Assembly: GCF_004022705.2 (NCBI RefSeq) | Contig: NZ_RZOY02000001.1 | Location: 316,956-380,955 of the forward strand | DNA length: 64,000 nt | Direction of reading: 5' to 3' | Source: Mesorhizobium sp. M2D.F.Ca.ET.226.01.1.1 | GTDB lineage: Bacteria; Pseudomonadota; Alphaproteobacteria; Rhizobiales; Rhizobiaceae | Shown here: positions 9,074 to 18,166 of the stretch, piece after piece | How the letters are laid out: each line of letters opens with the position of its first letter | How positions within the stretch are numbered: the first letter of the stretch is position 1 | Notes under the pieces: generated by a model | What the model saw: the letters and a program-made list of their open reading frames with translations, nothing else | Database searches by the model: none | What the model was told of the DNA's origin: nothing | Program-made: the position numbers and the translations under genes

Positions 9074-9357
9074 TGTATATTGACTAGCGCAAAATCGCTC
9101 TGCCGTAGAGCCTTTGTCAAGAAGAATTTCGATGAGTGATTCTGCTGGAAATCCTCGGCTGTCGCAGTGGCTGCGCCTTTGTGCATCACATAGCGTCAGT
9201 TTCCTGCCGAGTGCGCAATTGCTGGCACTGTTCCGTTGTATGAACCTCTATACCGGTGAGCGGAAAAACCTGCATGGCGAGCTTACCGGGGCAGGCGCGG
9301 GTCGCAGGTTGCAAGCGCTCTGTACTCATCGCAAATCAGAGATAGTTGGGAGAGGAA

Positions 9358-10611
9358 ATGCGTAGTCGGACTCTGTTACTGGGCGCCGCCATATGCGGCA
9401 TGATGTCTGCCACGGCCCAAGCGGAAGAAAAGTCCATTGAGGTCATTCACCATTGGGTGTCCGACAGCGAAGTGGCCGCGGTCAATACGATCAAGCAGGA
9501 GCTGGAGAAGCACGGTGTCATCTGGAAGGACGCCGCTATAGGTGGAGCAAATGGTGTCAATGCGGAGCAATCGCTCCGCGCACGAATCGTCGCCGGCAAC
9601 CCACCGGGCGCAATGCAGATGCTGGGCTACGACGCCTCGACCTGGGCCAAGGAAGGCGTTCTGCGGGACCTGACCGATTTGGAAACCGCGAATGGCGGCG
9701 CTGACTTGATCCCGCCCGACTATAAGCGTCTTGCGGCGCCCGACGGCAAGTGGGTCGAGGTGCCGATCAATCTGCATCGTTCCAACTGGATCTGGGCAAA
9801 CAAGAAGGCGTTCGACGCCGCGGGTATAGGCATTCCGAAAACCTGGGACGAGCTCATCGCGTCGGGCGAAAAGTTGCGCAAGGCGGGTATCATCCCTCTG
9901 GCAGCCAGCGACGAGGCATGGCAGGTCGCCAAAATCTTCGACAGCCTTATCATCGATTTGAATGGACCCGAGTTTTACACGCGGGTCGCGCTCAAGGTTG
10001 ACGACAAGGCCATTCGCAGCCCGGAAATGGTCAAGGTTTTCGAAAAGCTGCGCCAGGTAAGGGGTCTCGTCGATGACAATTTTGTCGGCCGTGACTGGGC
10101 TGTTGCGAGTGAAATGGTGGCGAGCGGTAAAGCCGGCATGCAGATCATGGGAGATTGGGCGAAGGGCGAGTTTCTCGCAAAGAACCTGAAGCCCGGCGTG
10201 GACTTCCTGTGTTTCCCGACCCCTACGTCAACGCCGAATTTCCTTTGGGCGATGGACTCGTTCAGCATGTTCGAGACCACCGATCCGAACCTTCGGGCCG
10301 CGCAGGACGAACTGGTCAAGGTGATCCTCGATCCGGAAGTGCAGATAAAGTTCAACTTGATCAAGGGGTCGATCCCGCCTCGGCTCGGTGTCGACATGTC
10401 GAAGTTTGACGACTGCGCCAAGCAGGCCGCAGCGGACCTCAAGACGGCGATCGACAACAAATCGTTCCTCGGCACCCTGTCTGGCGGCTATGCCGCCGAA
10501 CCTCAATTCGCTGCGATTTTCAAGGAAGTTGCAGGGAAGTTCTTCGTGTCGGACATGAGCGCGCAAGATGCGGTGACGCTTCTCGCGGACGAAATCGATA
10601 ACGCTCGTTAG
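9358..10611 (+). CDS. ABC sugar importer, solute-binding protein
   Basis: Periplasmic binding protein, 417 residues, UgpB/MalE-like family 1. The ATG at 9358 is chosen over a TTG at 9346 because GGGAGAGG lies just ahead of it. The first 22 residues form a signal peptide ending in ATAQA, followed by the mature EEKSIEV start. It shares most of its sequence with the partial protein at the window's left end and is more distant from the one at 29031. It opens an operon with two permeases, and a perfect hairpin separates it from the first of them. Substrate unknown, presumably a sugar, polyol or derivative. Confidence 0.92.
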   Translation: MRSRTLLLGAAICGMMSATAQAEEKSIEVIHHWVSDSEVAAVNTIKQELEKHGVIWKDAAIGGANGVNAEQSLRARIVAGNPPGAMQMLGYDASTWAKEGVLRDLTDLETANGGADLIPPDYKRLAAPDGKWVEVPINLHRSNWIWANKKAFDAAGIGIPKTWDELIASGEKLRKAGIIPLAASDEAWQVAKIFDSLIIDLNGPEFYTRVALKVDDKAIRSPEMVKVFEKLRQVRGLVDDNFVGRDWAVASEMVASGKAGMQIMGDWAKGEFLAKNLKPGVDFLCFPTPTSTPNFLWAMDSFSMFETTDPNLRAAQDELVKVILDPEVQIKFNLIKGSIPPRLGVDMSKFDDCAKQAAADLKTAIDNKSFLGTLSGGYAAEPQFAAIFKEVAGKFFVSDMSAQDAVTLLADEIDNAR

Positions 10612-10627
10612 GCGTGATTGACAACGA

Positions 10628-10653
10628 CCGGAAGGCCGCCGATGGCCTTCCGG
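10628..10653 (+). promoter_or_regulatory. RNA hairpin after the binding-protein gene
   Basis: CCGGAAGGCC (10628-10637) pairs perfectly with GGCCTTCCGG (10644-10653) around a 6-nt loop, 17 nt after the stop codon. No T-run follows. It is the counterpart of the hairpins at 879-937 and 30311-30347. Confidence 0.7.
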
Positions 10654-10701
10654 CTGGCGTTCTGCTTGAACCTGAATTGGCCGGGCAATTCGAGGAATGA
10701 C

Positions 10702-11598
10702 ATGGTTCGAAGGACGGATATCAAGCGATACTTCGCCGACCAGTTGCCAAAAATCGTTCTGGCTCCGAGCGGATTGATTATACTCGTAATTACGTACGGA
10801 TTCATCGCGTGGACTGCAAGTATTTCGCTTAGTTCATCCAGGGTGATGCCGATATACGATTTTGTGGGTCTGGAGCAGTTCATCCGTCTTTGGTCGACCC
10901 CGCGGTGGTACATAGCCGTCAAGAACTTGTTTATCTTCTCGGCACTCTACCTGTCGATCGCGACTTTCTTTGGCCTTTTCATCGCCATTCTCCTCGATCA
11001 GCGAATTCGGGCGGAAGGCTTTCTCAGAACCGTCTTCCTCTATCCGATGGCGCTGTCATTCATCGTTTCCGGCGTCGCCTGGAAATGGGTCTTGAACCCC
11101 GGTCTCGGCATCCAGAATGTGGTTCGGAGCTGGGGCTGGACCTCCTTCACATTCGATTGGCTGGTGAATCCCAACTACGCCCTCTACACCGTCGTCATTG
11201 CCGCGGTATGGCAGTCGTCCGGCTTCGCGATGGCCATTTTTCTCGCCGGCCTGAGGGGGATCGACAATTCGATCATAAAAGCCGCTCAGATGGAGGGCGC
11301 TTCTCAGGTCCGCATCTATGTCAGCGTCGTCGTGCCGATGCTTCGACCGGCGTTTCTCAGCGTCGTCGTCCTGCTTGGCCAGATCGCCATCAAGACGTTC
11401 GACCTCACATTCGCCCTGACGAATGGCGGGCCGGGCGGGGCAACCGAGATGCCGTCGATGTTCATGTTTTCCGCGACGTTCGAAAGAAACCAGATGGCAG
11501 TCGGCGCGGCGAGCGCGATGATGATGCTGGCCGCGGTGGTGGCGATTATCGTTCCGTATCTTTACACCGAACTTCGGAAGCCAGCCAATGATCAATAA
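10702..11598 (+). CDS. ABC sugar importer permease, MalF/UgpA type
   Basis: Inner-membrane permease, 298 residues, six predicted spans. Strongly similar to the protein at 980-1876, including the ILNPGLG-type loop (here VLNPGLGIQNVV) and the IKAAQMEGASQVRIY docking loop. The ATG at 10702 has AGGA ahead of it; the frame stays open to 10618, but those extra residues would overlap the hairpin and have no matching extension in the paralogues. The gene overlaps the next permease by 11 nt. Confidence 0.92.
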   Translation: MVRRTDIKRYFADQLPKIVLAPSGLIILVITYGFIAWTASISLSSSRVMPIYDFVGLEQFIRLWSTPRWYIAVKNLFIFSALYLSIATFFGLFIAILLDQRIRAEGFLRTVFLYPMALSFIVSGVAWKWVLNPGLGIQNVVRSWGWTSFTFDWLVNPNYALYTVVIAAVWQSSGFAMAIFLAGLRGIDNSIIKAAQMEGASQVRIYVSVVVPMLRPAFLSVVVLLGQIAIKTFDLTFALTNGGPGGATEMPSMFMFSATFERNQMAVGAASAMMMLAAVVAIIVPYLYTELRKPANDQ

Positions 11599-12460
11599 GA
11601 TGCGCAATTTCGAGCGCTACGGCGGCAGGCTGTTTGTCTATGGCTGCCTGGCTTTCCTGGCTACGCTCTACCTGGTGCCGCTCTGGGTCATGTTGATTAC
11701 GTCGTTCAAGCCACTGGATGAAATCTATTCCGGCTCGCTTATCGGCCTCCCAAAGCAATTCACGTTCGAAGCGTGGTCGAAAGCCTGGAGTACGGCTTGT
11801 ATCGGCACCAACTGTGTCGGCCTTTCGCCCTTCTTTCTGAACTCGCTGATCATTACTGTCCCGTCGGTTTTCGTGTCCACGTCCATCGGCGCCATCAATG
11901 GCTACACGCTGGCCAAGTGGAAATTCCGCGGATCAGACCTTTTCTTCGCCTTCATGTTGTTTGGGTGCTTCCTTCCGCTGCAAGCGGTCCTGCTGCCTAT
12001 TGCACGAGTGCTCGGCATGTTGCATTTGTCGGGGTCAACCGCGGGCCTCATACTGGTTCACACGGTCTATGGTATCGCATTCACGACAATGTTTTTCAGG
12101 AACTACTTTGTCTCGTTCCCTGATGAGTTGACCAAGGCGGCTTTGGTCGACGGCGCTGGCTTCTTCAGGATATTCTTCAGCATTGCCCTGCCTACGGCCA
12201 TTCCTATCGCCGTTGTGTGCTGCATCTGGCAGTTCACGTCGATATGGAACGATTTCCTGTTTGGCGTATCGTTTTCCGCCGGTGGAAGTTCACCGATCAC
12301 TGTCGCATTGAACAACGTCGTGAACGTAACCCTTGGGCGCAAGCAGTATAACGTGGACATGGCGGCGGCACTGATTGCCGCGCTTCCGACGCTGATCGTC
12401 TATGTCCTGTCCGGAAGGTACTTCGTCAGGGGCCTGACGGCCGGCGCGGTCAAAGGATAA
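11588..12460 (+). CDS. ABC sugar importer permease, MalG/UgpE type
   Basis: Inner-membrane permease, 290 residues, partner of the preceding gene. The docking loop is LTKAALVDGAGFFRIF and the end is the family tail VRGLTAGAVKG. No ATPase gene follows: the next gene is a flavoenzyme. This importer therefore needs an ATPase from elsewhere; 2791-3891 and 45133-46224 encode suitable ones in this window. Confidence 0.92.
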   Translation: MINKMRNFERYGGRLFVYGCLAFLATLYLVPLWVMLITSFKPLDEIYSGSLIGLPKQFTFEAWSKAWSTACIGTNCVGLSPFFLNSLIITVPSVFVSTSIGAINGYTLAKWKFRGSDLFFAFMLFGCFLPLQAVLLPIARVLGMLHLSGSTAGLILVHTVYGIAFTTMFFRNYFVSFPDELTKAALVDGAGFFRIFFSIALPTAIPIAVVCCIWQFTSIWNDFLFGVSFSAGGSSPITVALNNVVNVTLGRKQYNVDMAAALIAALPTLIVYVLSGRYFVRGLTAGAVKG

Positions 12461-12503
12461 TCGCGCCGCCAACAGCCAGCCTGCGATCTCTCCAACAGGC
12501 CAA

Positions 12504-13970
12504 ATGAGCCAACACAGGCATACTCAGTCGATGGGATTTCCAATGTCAGTGTCGAAGCAGCCGCTGCCGACTGCCTTTGTCCAAGAGATCGCAAAGCTGC
12601 TTGGCGACCGCTTCACCACCAACACGGCGCTCAGGCAGCAGCACTGCGGTGGAGAGGGGTTCCACGCGGTTGAAGCACCAGGCGCCGTCTGCTTTGCCGA
12701 GAGCGAAGCGGAGGTCGCGGCGATCCTCAAGAACGCCAATGCCCATCGCGTAGCGGTCATTCCCTTCGGAGCCGGAACGTCGTTGGAAGGCCATTTGAGC
12801 GCCGTCCACGGCGGAGTAAGCCTAGATGTCAGCCGCATGAATCGAATACTTGCTGTGCATCCCGACGATCTTGACGTGGTCATCGAACCTGGCGTTACGC
12901 GACAGGCGCTTGATAGGCATCTGAAGGATCTGGGGCTGTTTTTCCCCATCGATCCCGGCGCGGAGGCGACGATCGGCGGGATGGCAGCTACGCGTGCGTC
13001 CGGCACCAATGCCGTGCGCTACGGTACGATCCGCGAGAACGTACTGTCCTTGCGAGTGGTATTGCCCGATGGCCGGGTCATCAAGACAGGGAGCCGGGCT
13101 CGAAAATCGTCGACAGGCTACGACCTGACCAAGCTTTTCATCGGCTCGGAAGGCACTCTCGGCATCATCACACAACTAACCATCCGCGTGCATGGCGTTC
13201 CAGAGGAGACGGTTGCAGCCGTGTGCGGCTATCCATCTTTGAAGGCCGCGGTCGACACTGTCACTCAAATAGTTCAGCTGGGCCTGCCGATTGCGCGAGC
13301 GGAGTTGATGGACGAGCCCGCCATGCGGACATGCGTCGATTACTTCAAACTCGATTATGAAACACGGCCTACCTTGTTTTTCGAATTCGCCGGCGCGCCC
13401 CAAGCCGTTGCGGAACAGATAGCCACTGTCGAGGCGATATCCGCGGAGATGGGCGGAGGCGAGTTTCGCTGGGCCAGGGATCAGGAGAGCCGCGCGGCCC
13501 TATGGCGCGCGCGCCATCGCATGCACAATGCGCTGTTGGCCAGCCGGCCCGGCGCGAAGGTGATGCCCACGGATGCTTGTGTGCCGATTTCCCGACTGAC
13601 CGAGTGTGTCGTGGAAACGAAGGCCGACATCGAAAAGGCCCCATTCTTTGTGTGTCTGAACGGCCACGCGGGAGACGGAAACTTCCATCTTGGTCTGGTC
13701 ATCGATCCCGATAGCCAGGAAGAATACGAGATCGCGAGCGGCATCAGTTCCCGCTTGGCCTATCGTGCCTTAGCAATGGAAGGGACCTGCTCTGGAGAAC
13801 ATGGCATAGGATTGGGCAAACTTAGATACATGGAAGCCGAACATGGGACCGCGCTAGATATCATGCGCGATATCAAGGAGCTTTTTGACCCTAATAACAT
13901 AATGAATCCCGGCAAACTTATTCCAGGAGTTCTGGCTGCGGTTAGCAAGATCGGGAGACAATACCGTTAG
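12504..13970 (+). CDS. FAD-linked oxidase, D-lactate dehydrogenase (cytochrome)/GlcD type
   Basis: Flavin-dependent D-2-hydroxyacid dehydrogenase, 488 residues. The PCMH-type FAD-binding domain spans about residues 45-225, with PFGAGTSLEGH as its pyrophosphate loop. The C-terminal substrate domain has the GHAGDGNFH and CSGEHGIGLGK motifs of the D-lactate dehydrogenase/glycolate oxidase GlcD group and closes with FDPNNIMNPGKL. It should oxidise D-lactate, D-2-hydroxyglutarate or a sugar-derived D-2-hydroxyacid and pass electrons to the quinone pool or cytochromes. It starts 43 nt after the permease, probably in the same operon. ATG codons at 12531 and 12543 are alternative starts. Confidence 0.88.
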   Translation: MSQHRHTQSMGFPMSVSKQPLPTAFVQEIAKLLGDRFTTNTALRQQHCGGEGFHAVEAPGAVCFAESEAEVAAILKNANAHRVAVIPFGAGTSLEGHLSAVHGGVSLDVSRMNRILAVHPDDLDVVIEPGVTRQALDRHLKDLGLFFPIDPGAEATIGGMAATRASGTNAVRYGTIRENVLSLRVVLPDGRVIKTGSRARKSSTGYDLTKLFIGSEGTLGIITQLTIRVHGVPEETVAAVCGYPSLKAAVDTVTQIVQLGLPIARAELMDEPAMRTCVDYFKLDYETRPTLFFEFAGAPQAVAEQIATVEAISAEMGGGEFRWARDQESRAALWRARHRMHNALLASRPGAKVMPTDACVPISRLTECVVETKADIEKAPFFVCLNGHAGDGNFHLGLVIDPDSQEEYEIASGISSRLAYRALAMEGTCSGEHGIGLGKLRYMEAEHGTALDIMRDIKELFDPNNIMNPGKLIPGVLAAVSKIGRQYR

Positions 13971-13976
13971 GGCAGG

Positions 13977-14007
13977 GCGCCGCTTACGAAGGGGCCGCGC
14001 TTTTTCT
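13977..14007 (+). terminator. Probable terminator after the flavoenzyme gene
   Basis: GCGC (13977-13980) pairs with GCGC (13997-14000), extended inward by a GC/GC helix past one mismatch, and followed by TTTTTCTT (14001-14008). It begins 6 nt after the stop codon and lies before the convergent alcohol dehydrogenase gene. Confidence 0.45.
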
Positions 14008-14019
14008 TGCGCGCACGCA

Positions 14020-15042
14020 TCAGACGTCGTGGACGGCGATGACAGCCTTGATCAGCCCAACCTTCTCACGTGACCAGCGCGCAATGTCGTGAGGGCTCTT
14101 GGCCAGAGTGGTCCGGTGAGTCACGAGCCTGGTAATAGGTATGTCGCCGTCCCGAATCGATGCGACGACCTGATCGAAATCGCTCCTGGTGGCGTTACGC
14201 GTGCCGATCAGCGTCATCTCTCGTTTGTGGAATTCTGGATCGGAAAAGGAGATCTCGTCCTTCACGACGCTTACCATGACGAGCGCGCCGCCATGCGCGA
14301 CATATGCAAAGGCGGCTCGGATCGACGCGCTGTTTCCGGTAGCGTCAAAGACGATATCGAAGGCCTCGCCGGCAGTCCGGCTTCGCAGAAGCTCGGTTCC
14401 TGTCGCAATTGACCCGTCGACGACGGCAAAACCGAGATCCCGCTCGGCGAAATCCAGCCTCTCGCGGTCGACATCGAGGATCGTGACCTCCTGGCCCGCT
14501 ATCCTGGCGAAGAGGGCCGTGCCGAGGCCGATCGGCCCCGCACCGATGACCAGGGCCCGCTTTCCCTTGCCTGCCATCGAGCGGCGAACCGCATGAGCGC
14601 CAATGGCCAGAAACTCGACCGCCGCGGCCTCGGCCAACGAAAGCCCGCCGGTGGGATAGAGGTTGCCGGCAGGGACCAGGATCTGCTCGCACATGGCGCC
14701 GTCGCGGTGAACGCCAAGCACCTCGATGGCGACGCAGCAATTGGGCTTGTCCTGGCGACAGGCAATGCAATGGCCGCACGCCAGATAGGGATTGACGATC
14801 ACCGACTGGCCCGTTGCGACGCCGACGCCCTCACCGGCAGCGACGACCGTCCCGGAAATTTCGTGACCCATCACGCGAGGATAGGTCAAGAAGGGGTGCT
14901 TGCCTTCGAAGATGTGATAGTCGGTGCCGCAGATGCCGACATGGCTCACGCTCAGCAATGCCCACCCTGGCGGTGGCAATGCCGGCCAGGCCAGGTCCCT
15001 GAGAACCAGCTTGCCGGGTGCAAGACAAACGGCGGCTTTCAC
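14020..15042 (-). CDS. Zinc-dependent alcohol/polyol dehydrogenase (MDR family)
   Basis: Medium-chain NAD(P)-dependent dehydrogenase, 340 residues from the GTG at 15042, which has GAGGAG 11 nt ahead and gives the usual family length; a longer open frame reaches 15177 but would overlap the binding-protein gene. Catalytic zinc ligands are in GICGTD and MGHE; the structural zinc site is the four-Cys run CGHCIACRQDKPNC. The nucleotide-binding motif is VIGAGPIGLG. It resembles sorbitol, threonine and sugar-acid dehydrogenases. It is last in the operon of the Frc-like importer, so it probably performs an early oxidation of the imported polyol or sugar. Confidence 0.88.
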   Translation of the reverse strand: MKAAVCLAPGKLVLRDLAWPALPPPGWALLSVSHVGICGTDYHIFEGKHPFLTYPRVMGHEISGTVVAAGEGVGVATGQSVIVNPYLACGHCIACRQDKPNCCVAIEVLGVHRDGAMCEQILVPAGNLYPTGGLSLAEAAAVEFLAIGAHAVRRSMAGKGKRALVIGAGPIGLGTALFARIAGQEVTILDVDRERLDFAERDLGFAVVDGSIATGTELLRSRTAGEAFDIVFDATGNSASIRAAFAYVAHGGALVMVSVVKDEISFSDPEFHKREMTLIGTRNATRSDFDQVVASIRDGDIPITRLVTHRTTLAKSPHDIARWSREKVGLIKAVIAVHDV

Positions 15043-15120
15043 GGCGGGGAGTGCTCCTCGTGCAATTGGGCGGGCGCCCAAGGGGCCACGCATTCGGACT
15101 TCAGCGGTGCCGGATGATCG

Positions 15121-15147
15121 GCCCGGCGGCAATCTCAGCCGCCGGGC
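15121..15147 (-). promoter_or_regulatory. RNA hairpin after the binding-protein gene
   Basis: GCCCGGCGGC (15121-15130) pairs perfectly with GCCGCCGGGC (15138-15147) around a 7-nt loop. Read on the minus strand it begins 10 nt after the binding-protein stop codon, ahead of the alcohol dehydrogenase. It has no T-run. Confidence 0.7.
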
Positions 15148-15157
15148 GATCTTTCGA

Positions 15158-16078
15158 CTATTCGAAGTCCTTGACATTGGCGAGCGTCACCAGCCCCGCC
15201 CCGGTGTCGACATTTGCCTCCACCTTCTCGCCGTGTATCGCCTTGACCACGGTATCGATGCCGAGTTCACCCATCTTGGCAGGGAACTGGGCGACGCTGG
15301 CGTCTTCCGCTCCCGACTTGATCGCCTCGATCTCCCCGCAGCATGCATCAAAGCCGACGAGGATGAACTTGTCGTTCGCGATCCCGGCATTGGCGATTGC
15401 CTTCGCCGCGCCCGGGATGGGCGGTCCGCAAGCGGCGTAGATCGCCTTCAGGTCGGGATTGGCGGTGAGAATATCCTCGGCGACCGAAGTTCCCAGCTCC
15501 AGGGTGCAGTTGGTCGCTCCCTTGCCGACCACCTCCACCTTGAGATCGCCAAGGCCCTGCATCATGCCGGTGACGCGATCATCGAGCGCGGGTACACCTG
15601 GCACGCCTTGCAGGATGCCGATCTTGTCGCCCGCCTTGAGAACTGTCTTAAGGTATTCGCCCGCGATCTTGCCGCCGTTGAGATTGTTCGTGGAGACAAG
15701 CGCGCTCGATCCCTTCCAGTTCGGTATTCCGTTGTCGACCAGCACGACCTTGATGCCTGCTGCCACGGCCTTGTCGAGTGCAGGCGCCACCGTCGGATCG
15801 ACGGGCGTGATGGCCAGACCCTTGACGCCTTGTGTTATCATGGACTCGATCAAGGAGATCTGTCCCTCGATGTCGGTCGCCGATTGTCCCTGGCCGGTCA
15901 CCAGCTCGACCTCGGGATGGGCCGCCGCATATTTCTTGGCGGCCTCTTCCATCGTGGAATAGAACGGGACGGGGAACTTGGTGATCAGGCCGACCTTGAT
16001 CTTGTCGGCCGCGTGGGACGGCGTTGCGAACGCCAATGCGATCGCCAGCCCGCCCAGAAGTCCTGCTTGCAATTTCAT
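15158..16078 (-). CDS. ABC sugar importer, binding protein, RbsB/FrcB type
   Basis: Periplasmic binding protein of the ribose/fructose type (family 4 fold), 306 residues. The first 23 residues are a signal peptide ending THSHA-like (PSHA), and the mature chain starts ADKIKVGLITKF. The hinge and binding segments TPVDPTVAPAL and VGFDACCGE are typical of the fold. GGAGG lies ahead of the ATG. It is third in a minus-strand operon of permease, ATPase, binding protein and dehydrogenase. The closest characterised systems by layout are FrcBCA-like importers for fructose, mannose or ribose; the ligand here is not determined. Confidence 0.9.
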   Translation of the reverse strand: MKLQAGLLGGLAIALAFATPSHAADKIKVGLITKFPVPFYSTMEEAAKKYAAAHPEVELVTGQGQSATDIEGQISLIESMITQGVKGLAITPVDPTVAPALDKAVAAGIKVVLVDNGIPNWKGSSALVSTNNLNGGKIAGEYLKTVLKAGDKIGILQGVPGVPALDDRVTGMMQGLGDLKVEVVGKGATNCTLELGTSVAEDILTANPDLKAIYAACGPPIPGAAKAIANAGIANDKFILVGFDACCGEIEAIKSGAEDASVAQFPAKMGELGIDTVVKAIHGEKVEANVDTGAGLVTLANVKDFE

Positions 16079-16166
16079 GCTCGTTTCCTCCCTTTTTTGG
16101 GTTCCCTCCGAAGGAAGGGTGACCCCTCATTTGCGACCTGCTCCTGCAGTCTGCAAAGCCGCGCCG

Positions 16167-16955
16167 TCATGCTCCGACGATCATGGCGACCAGCTGCTGC
16201 TTGTTGTCGGCGGTGGGCACCAGTTCGCCGACCTTGCGCCCCTGCCGCAAAACGATGGCCCGGTCCGCCAGTTCGATGACATGTTCCATGTTGTGGGTGA
16301 TCAGGATGACGGCGTTGCCATGGTCTCGCAGCCTCGCCACCAGATCCAGGACCTGCCGGGATTCGCGCAGGCCGAGTGCCGCGGTAGGCTCGTCCAGGAT
16401 GACCACCTTGCGAGCGAAAACCGTGGACCGCGCCACCGCGATCGCCTGGCGCTGGCCACCAGACATCATCGCGACGACGGCATCGGTCCTGGGCAAGGCC
16501 ACTTTGAGGTTGGCGAGCAGAGACTTGGTCTCGGCATCCATCCGGCGCTGGCGCAGGAAGCGCAGTCCGCGCGGCAGCCATGGCGGCGCCGCGATCTCTC
16601 GGCCGGCAAAGAAGTTCTGCGCCGGTGTGAGATTGTCGAAAAGCGCCAGATCCTGGTAGACCGTTTCTATTCCAGCGGTGCGCGCCTCGGCCGGCGAGCG
16701 GATCGCAGTGATCTGCCCGTCGATCACGATCGAGCCCGCATCCAGGCGATGCACGCCACTGATACACTTGATCAGGGTCGATTTGCCGGCGCCATTGTCG
16801 CCGAGAAGGCAGAGGATTTCTCCGCGCCGCACCGAGATGTCGATCCCGCTGAGCGCCAGGACAGACCCGAACCGCTTGGTTGCCCCTTGCACTGAAAGGA
16901 CCGGGGTGCCCAGATCGCCTGCGTGTGCGGGAGCGCTAGCGGACTTATCGTTCAT
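16167..16955 (-). CDS. ABC sugar importer ATPase, single-domain FrcA type
   Basis: Cytoplasmic ATPase of 262 residues. Walker A is GDNGAGKST near residue 52, the signature is MSGGQRQAIAVARS near 165, Walker B is VVILDEPTAALG, and the switch His is in VILITHNMEH. It has one nucleotide-binding domain, as in FrcA, unlike the double-domain ATPase at 24763-26289, so two copies should pair with the permease. Its ATG overlaps the permease stop by 4 nt (ATGA), which implies translational coupling. Confidence 0.92.
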   Translation of the reverse strand: MNDKSASAPAHAGDLGTPVLSVQGATKRFGSVLALSGIDISVRRGEILCLLGDNGAGKSTLIKCISGVHRLDAGSIVIDGQITAIRSPAEARTAGIETVYQDLALFDNLTPAQNFFAGREIAAPPWLPRGLRFLRQRRMDAETKSLLANLKVALPRTDAVVAMMSGGQRQAIAVARSTVFARKVVILDEPTAALGLRESRQVLDLVARLRDHGNAVILITHNMEHVIELADRAIVLRQGRKVGELVPTADNKQQLVAMIVGA

Positions 16956-17956
16956 GAGTGCTTCCCCGCCTGCATCACGCGAACTCGCCCTTCGAGGTAA
17001 TTTCGAAGGACGTCGCCTTCGACAGCGATCACGATGACCACGCCAATGACGATCAGCTGGAAGAAGATGTTGACGTTGAGCAGGTTCAGCGAGTTGCGGA
17101 TGACACCGATCATCAGTGCGCCGATCAGGGCGTTGCCGAGATGTCCGCGTCCGCCCAGGAAGCTTGCCCCGCCGATGATGACGGCAGCGATCGTGTCGAG
17201 TTCGAGCAGGTTACCGAAGAGCGGCGAACCCGCATCAGTCCTGCCGGCCAGGATCACTGCGCCGATGCCCGCACAAGTGCCCGACACGACATAGGTCGAG
17301 ACCAGCACCCATGACACGGGAATGCCCATGCGCAGCGCGGCATCCGGCCGGCCGCCCACGGCGTAGATCCAGCGGCCCCAGACCATTGTCTGGGTCACCA
17401 CGAAGAACACGGTCGCGACCGCCAGCACCAGGAAGACCGAACCCGGAAGCCCACCGAGCGCATCGGTGCCGAGCGCGCTGATCGCCGGCGGCATGCCAGG
17501 AATGGCGCGGCCGTCGGCAAGCTGCAGCGCCACGCCCTTGGCTATGCTCAATGTGGCAAGCGTGATGATGAATGGATGCGGCAGCCGGCCGAAGACGTAG
17601 AAGGCGCCATTTATGGCGCCGACGACGGCGCCGGACGCGATCATCACGGCAATCACCAGCGCGGCTGGCGCTCCCGCGTGGAATGCCAAGGCGCCCAGCA
17701 CCGACGCCAGGGCCAGGTTCGAGCCGACGGATAGGTCGATGCCGCGCGTCAAGATCACCAGTTGCTGCCCCATGGCGACTACCGAGATGACGGCCGTCTG
17801 GGCGAGTATGTTGCTGATGTTGCGTGCGGTGAGAAAGTAAGGAGATGATATGCTCAGTGCAGCGATCAGTAACACAAGGATGAGTGCCGGCCCGAAATTC
17901 AGAATGCTCAGGCCGATCGCTAACGTGTTCGCGCGCGCCTCGGGGCTGCCGGCCAC
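16952..17956 (-). CDS. ABC sugar importer permease, RbsC/FrcC type
   Basis: Inner-membrane permease with eight to ten predicted spans and the family motif [11 protein letters not shown]; the VIIGGASFLGGRG loop near the C-terminus is the docking region. The start is uncertain. The frame is open back to a TTG at 18088, which lies inside the inverted repeat at 18072-18126 and is unlikely. GTG at 17956 gives a 334-residue protein of normal size; TTG at 18001 is also possible. It is the first gene of the operon and diverges from the GntR regulator. Confidence 0.85.
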   Translation of the reverse strand: MAGSPEARANTLAIGLSILNFGPALILVLLIAALSISSPYFLTARNISNILAQTAVISVVAMGQQLVILTRGIDLSVGSNLALASVLGALAFHAGAPAALVIAVMIASGAVVGAINGAFYVFGRLPHPFIITLATLSIAKGVALQLADGRAIPGMPPAISALGTDALGGLPGSVFLVLAVATVFFVVTQTMVWGRWIYAVGGRPDAALRMGIPVSWVLVSTYVVSGTCAGIGAVILAGRTDAGSPLFGNLLELDTIAAVIIGGASFLGGRGHLGNALIGALMIGVIRNSLNLLNVNIFFQLIVIGVVIVIAVEGDVLRNYLEGRVRVMQAGKHS

Positions 17957-18071
17957 ACTGCCGATGATATTTTCTTCGGGTTTATTCGCTAGCCCAGGCA
18001 AATAGTCCCCCGCCGTCGGGAGTGACCTGCACTCCGACCTGAAAGTTCGCTTTTGTATTTTGCTCTTCCTC

Positions 18072-18126
18072 TTATCGATAAAAAACAATACTATCCGCGG
18101 TCGCGCAAGTTGTTTTTTATGGATAA
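18072..18126. promoter_or_regulatory. Long inverted repeat, candidate operator of the tandem-wHTH GntR regulator
   Basis: TTATCGATAAAAAACAA (18072-18088) is repeated in inverted orientation as TTGTTTTTTATGGATAA (18110-18126), 16 of 17 positions matching, with 21 nt between. Each arm also contains a smaller palindrome or near-palindrome of the form TTATNGATAA. It lies in the divergent region between the permease operon and the GntR gene, 41 nt ahead of the latter's start, so it can control both. Confidence 0.7.
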
Positions 18127-18166
18127 AAATTCACCAAAAAGGACAAGCCTGGGAGGATTGGCCTTC

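Noticed and set aside
15043..15177. Longer start for the zinc alcohol dehydrogenase
   Set aside because: It would cross the hairpin at 15121-15147 and overlap the binding-protein gene; GTG 15042 gives the family length.
14924..16279. 451-codon plus-strand open frame
   Set aside because: It runs antisense across the alcohol dehydrogenase and the RbsB-type gene, which have clear motifs.
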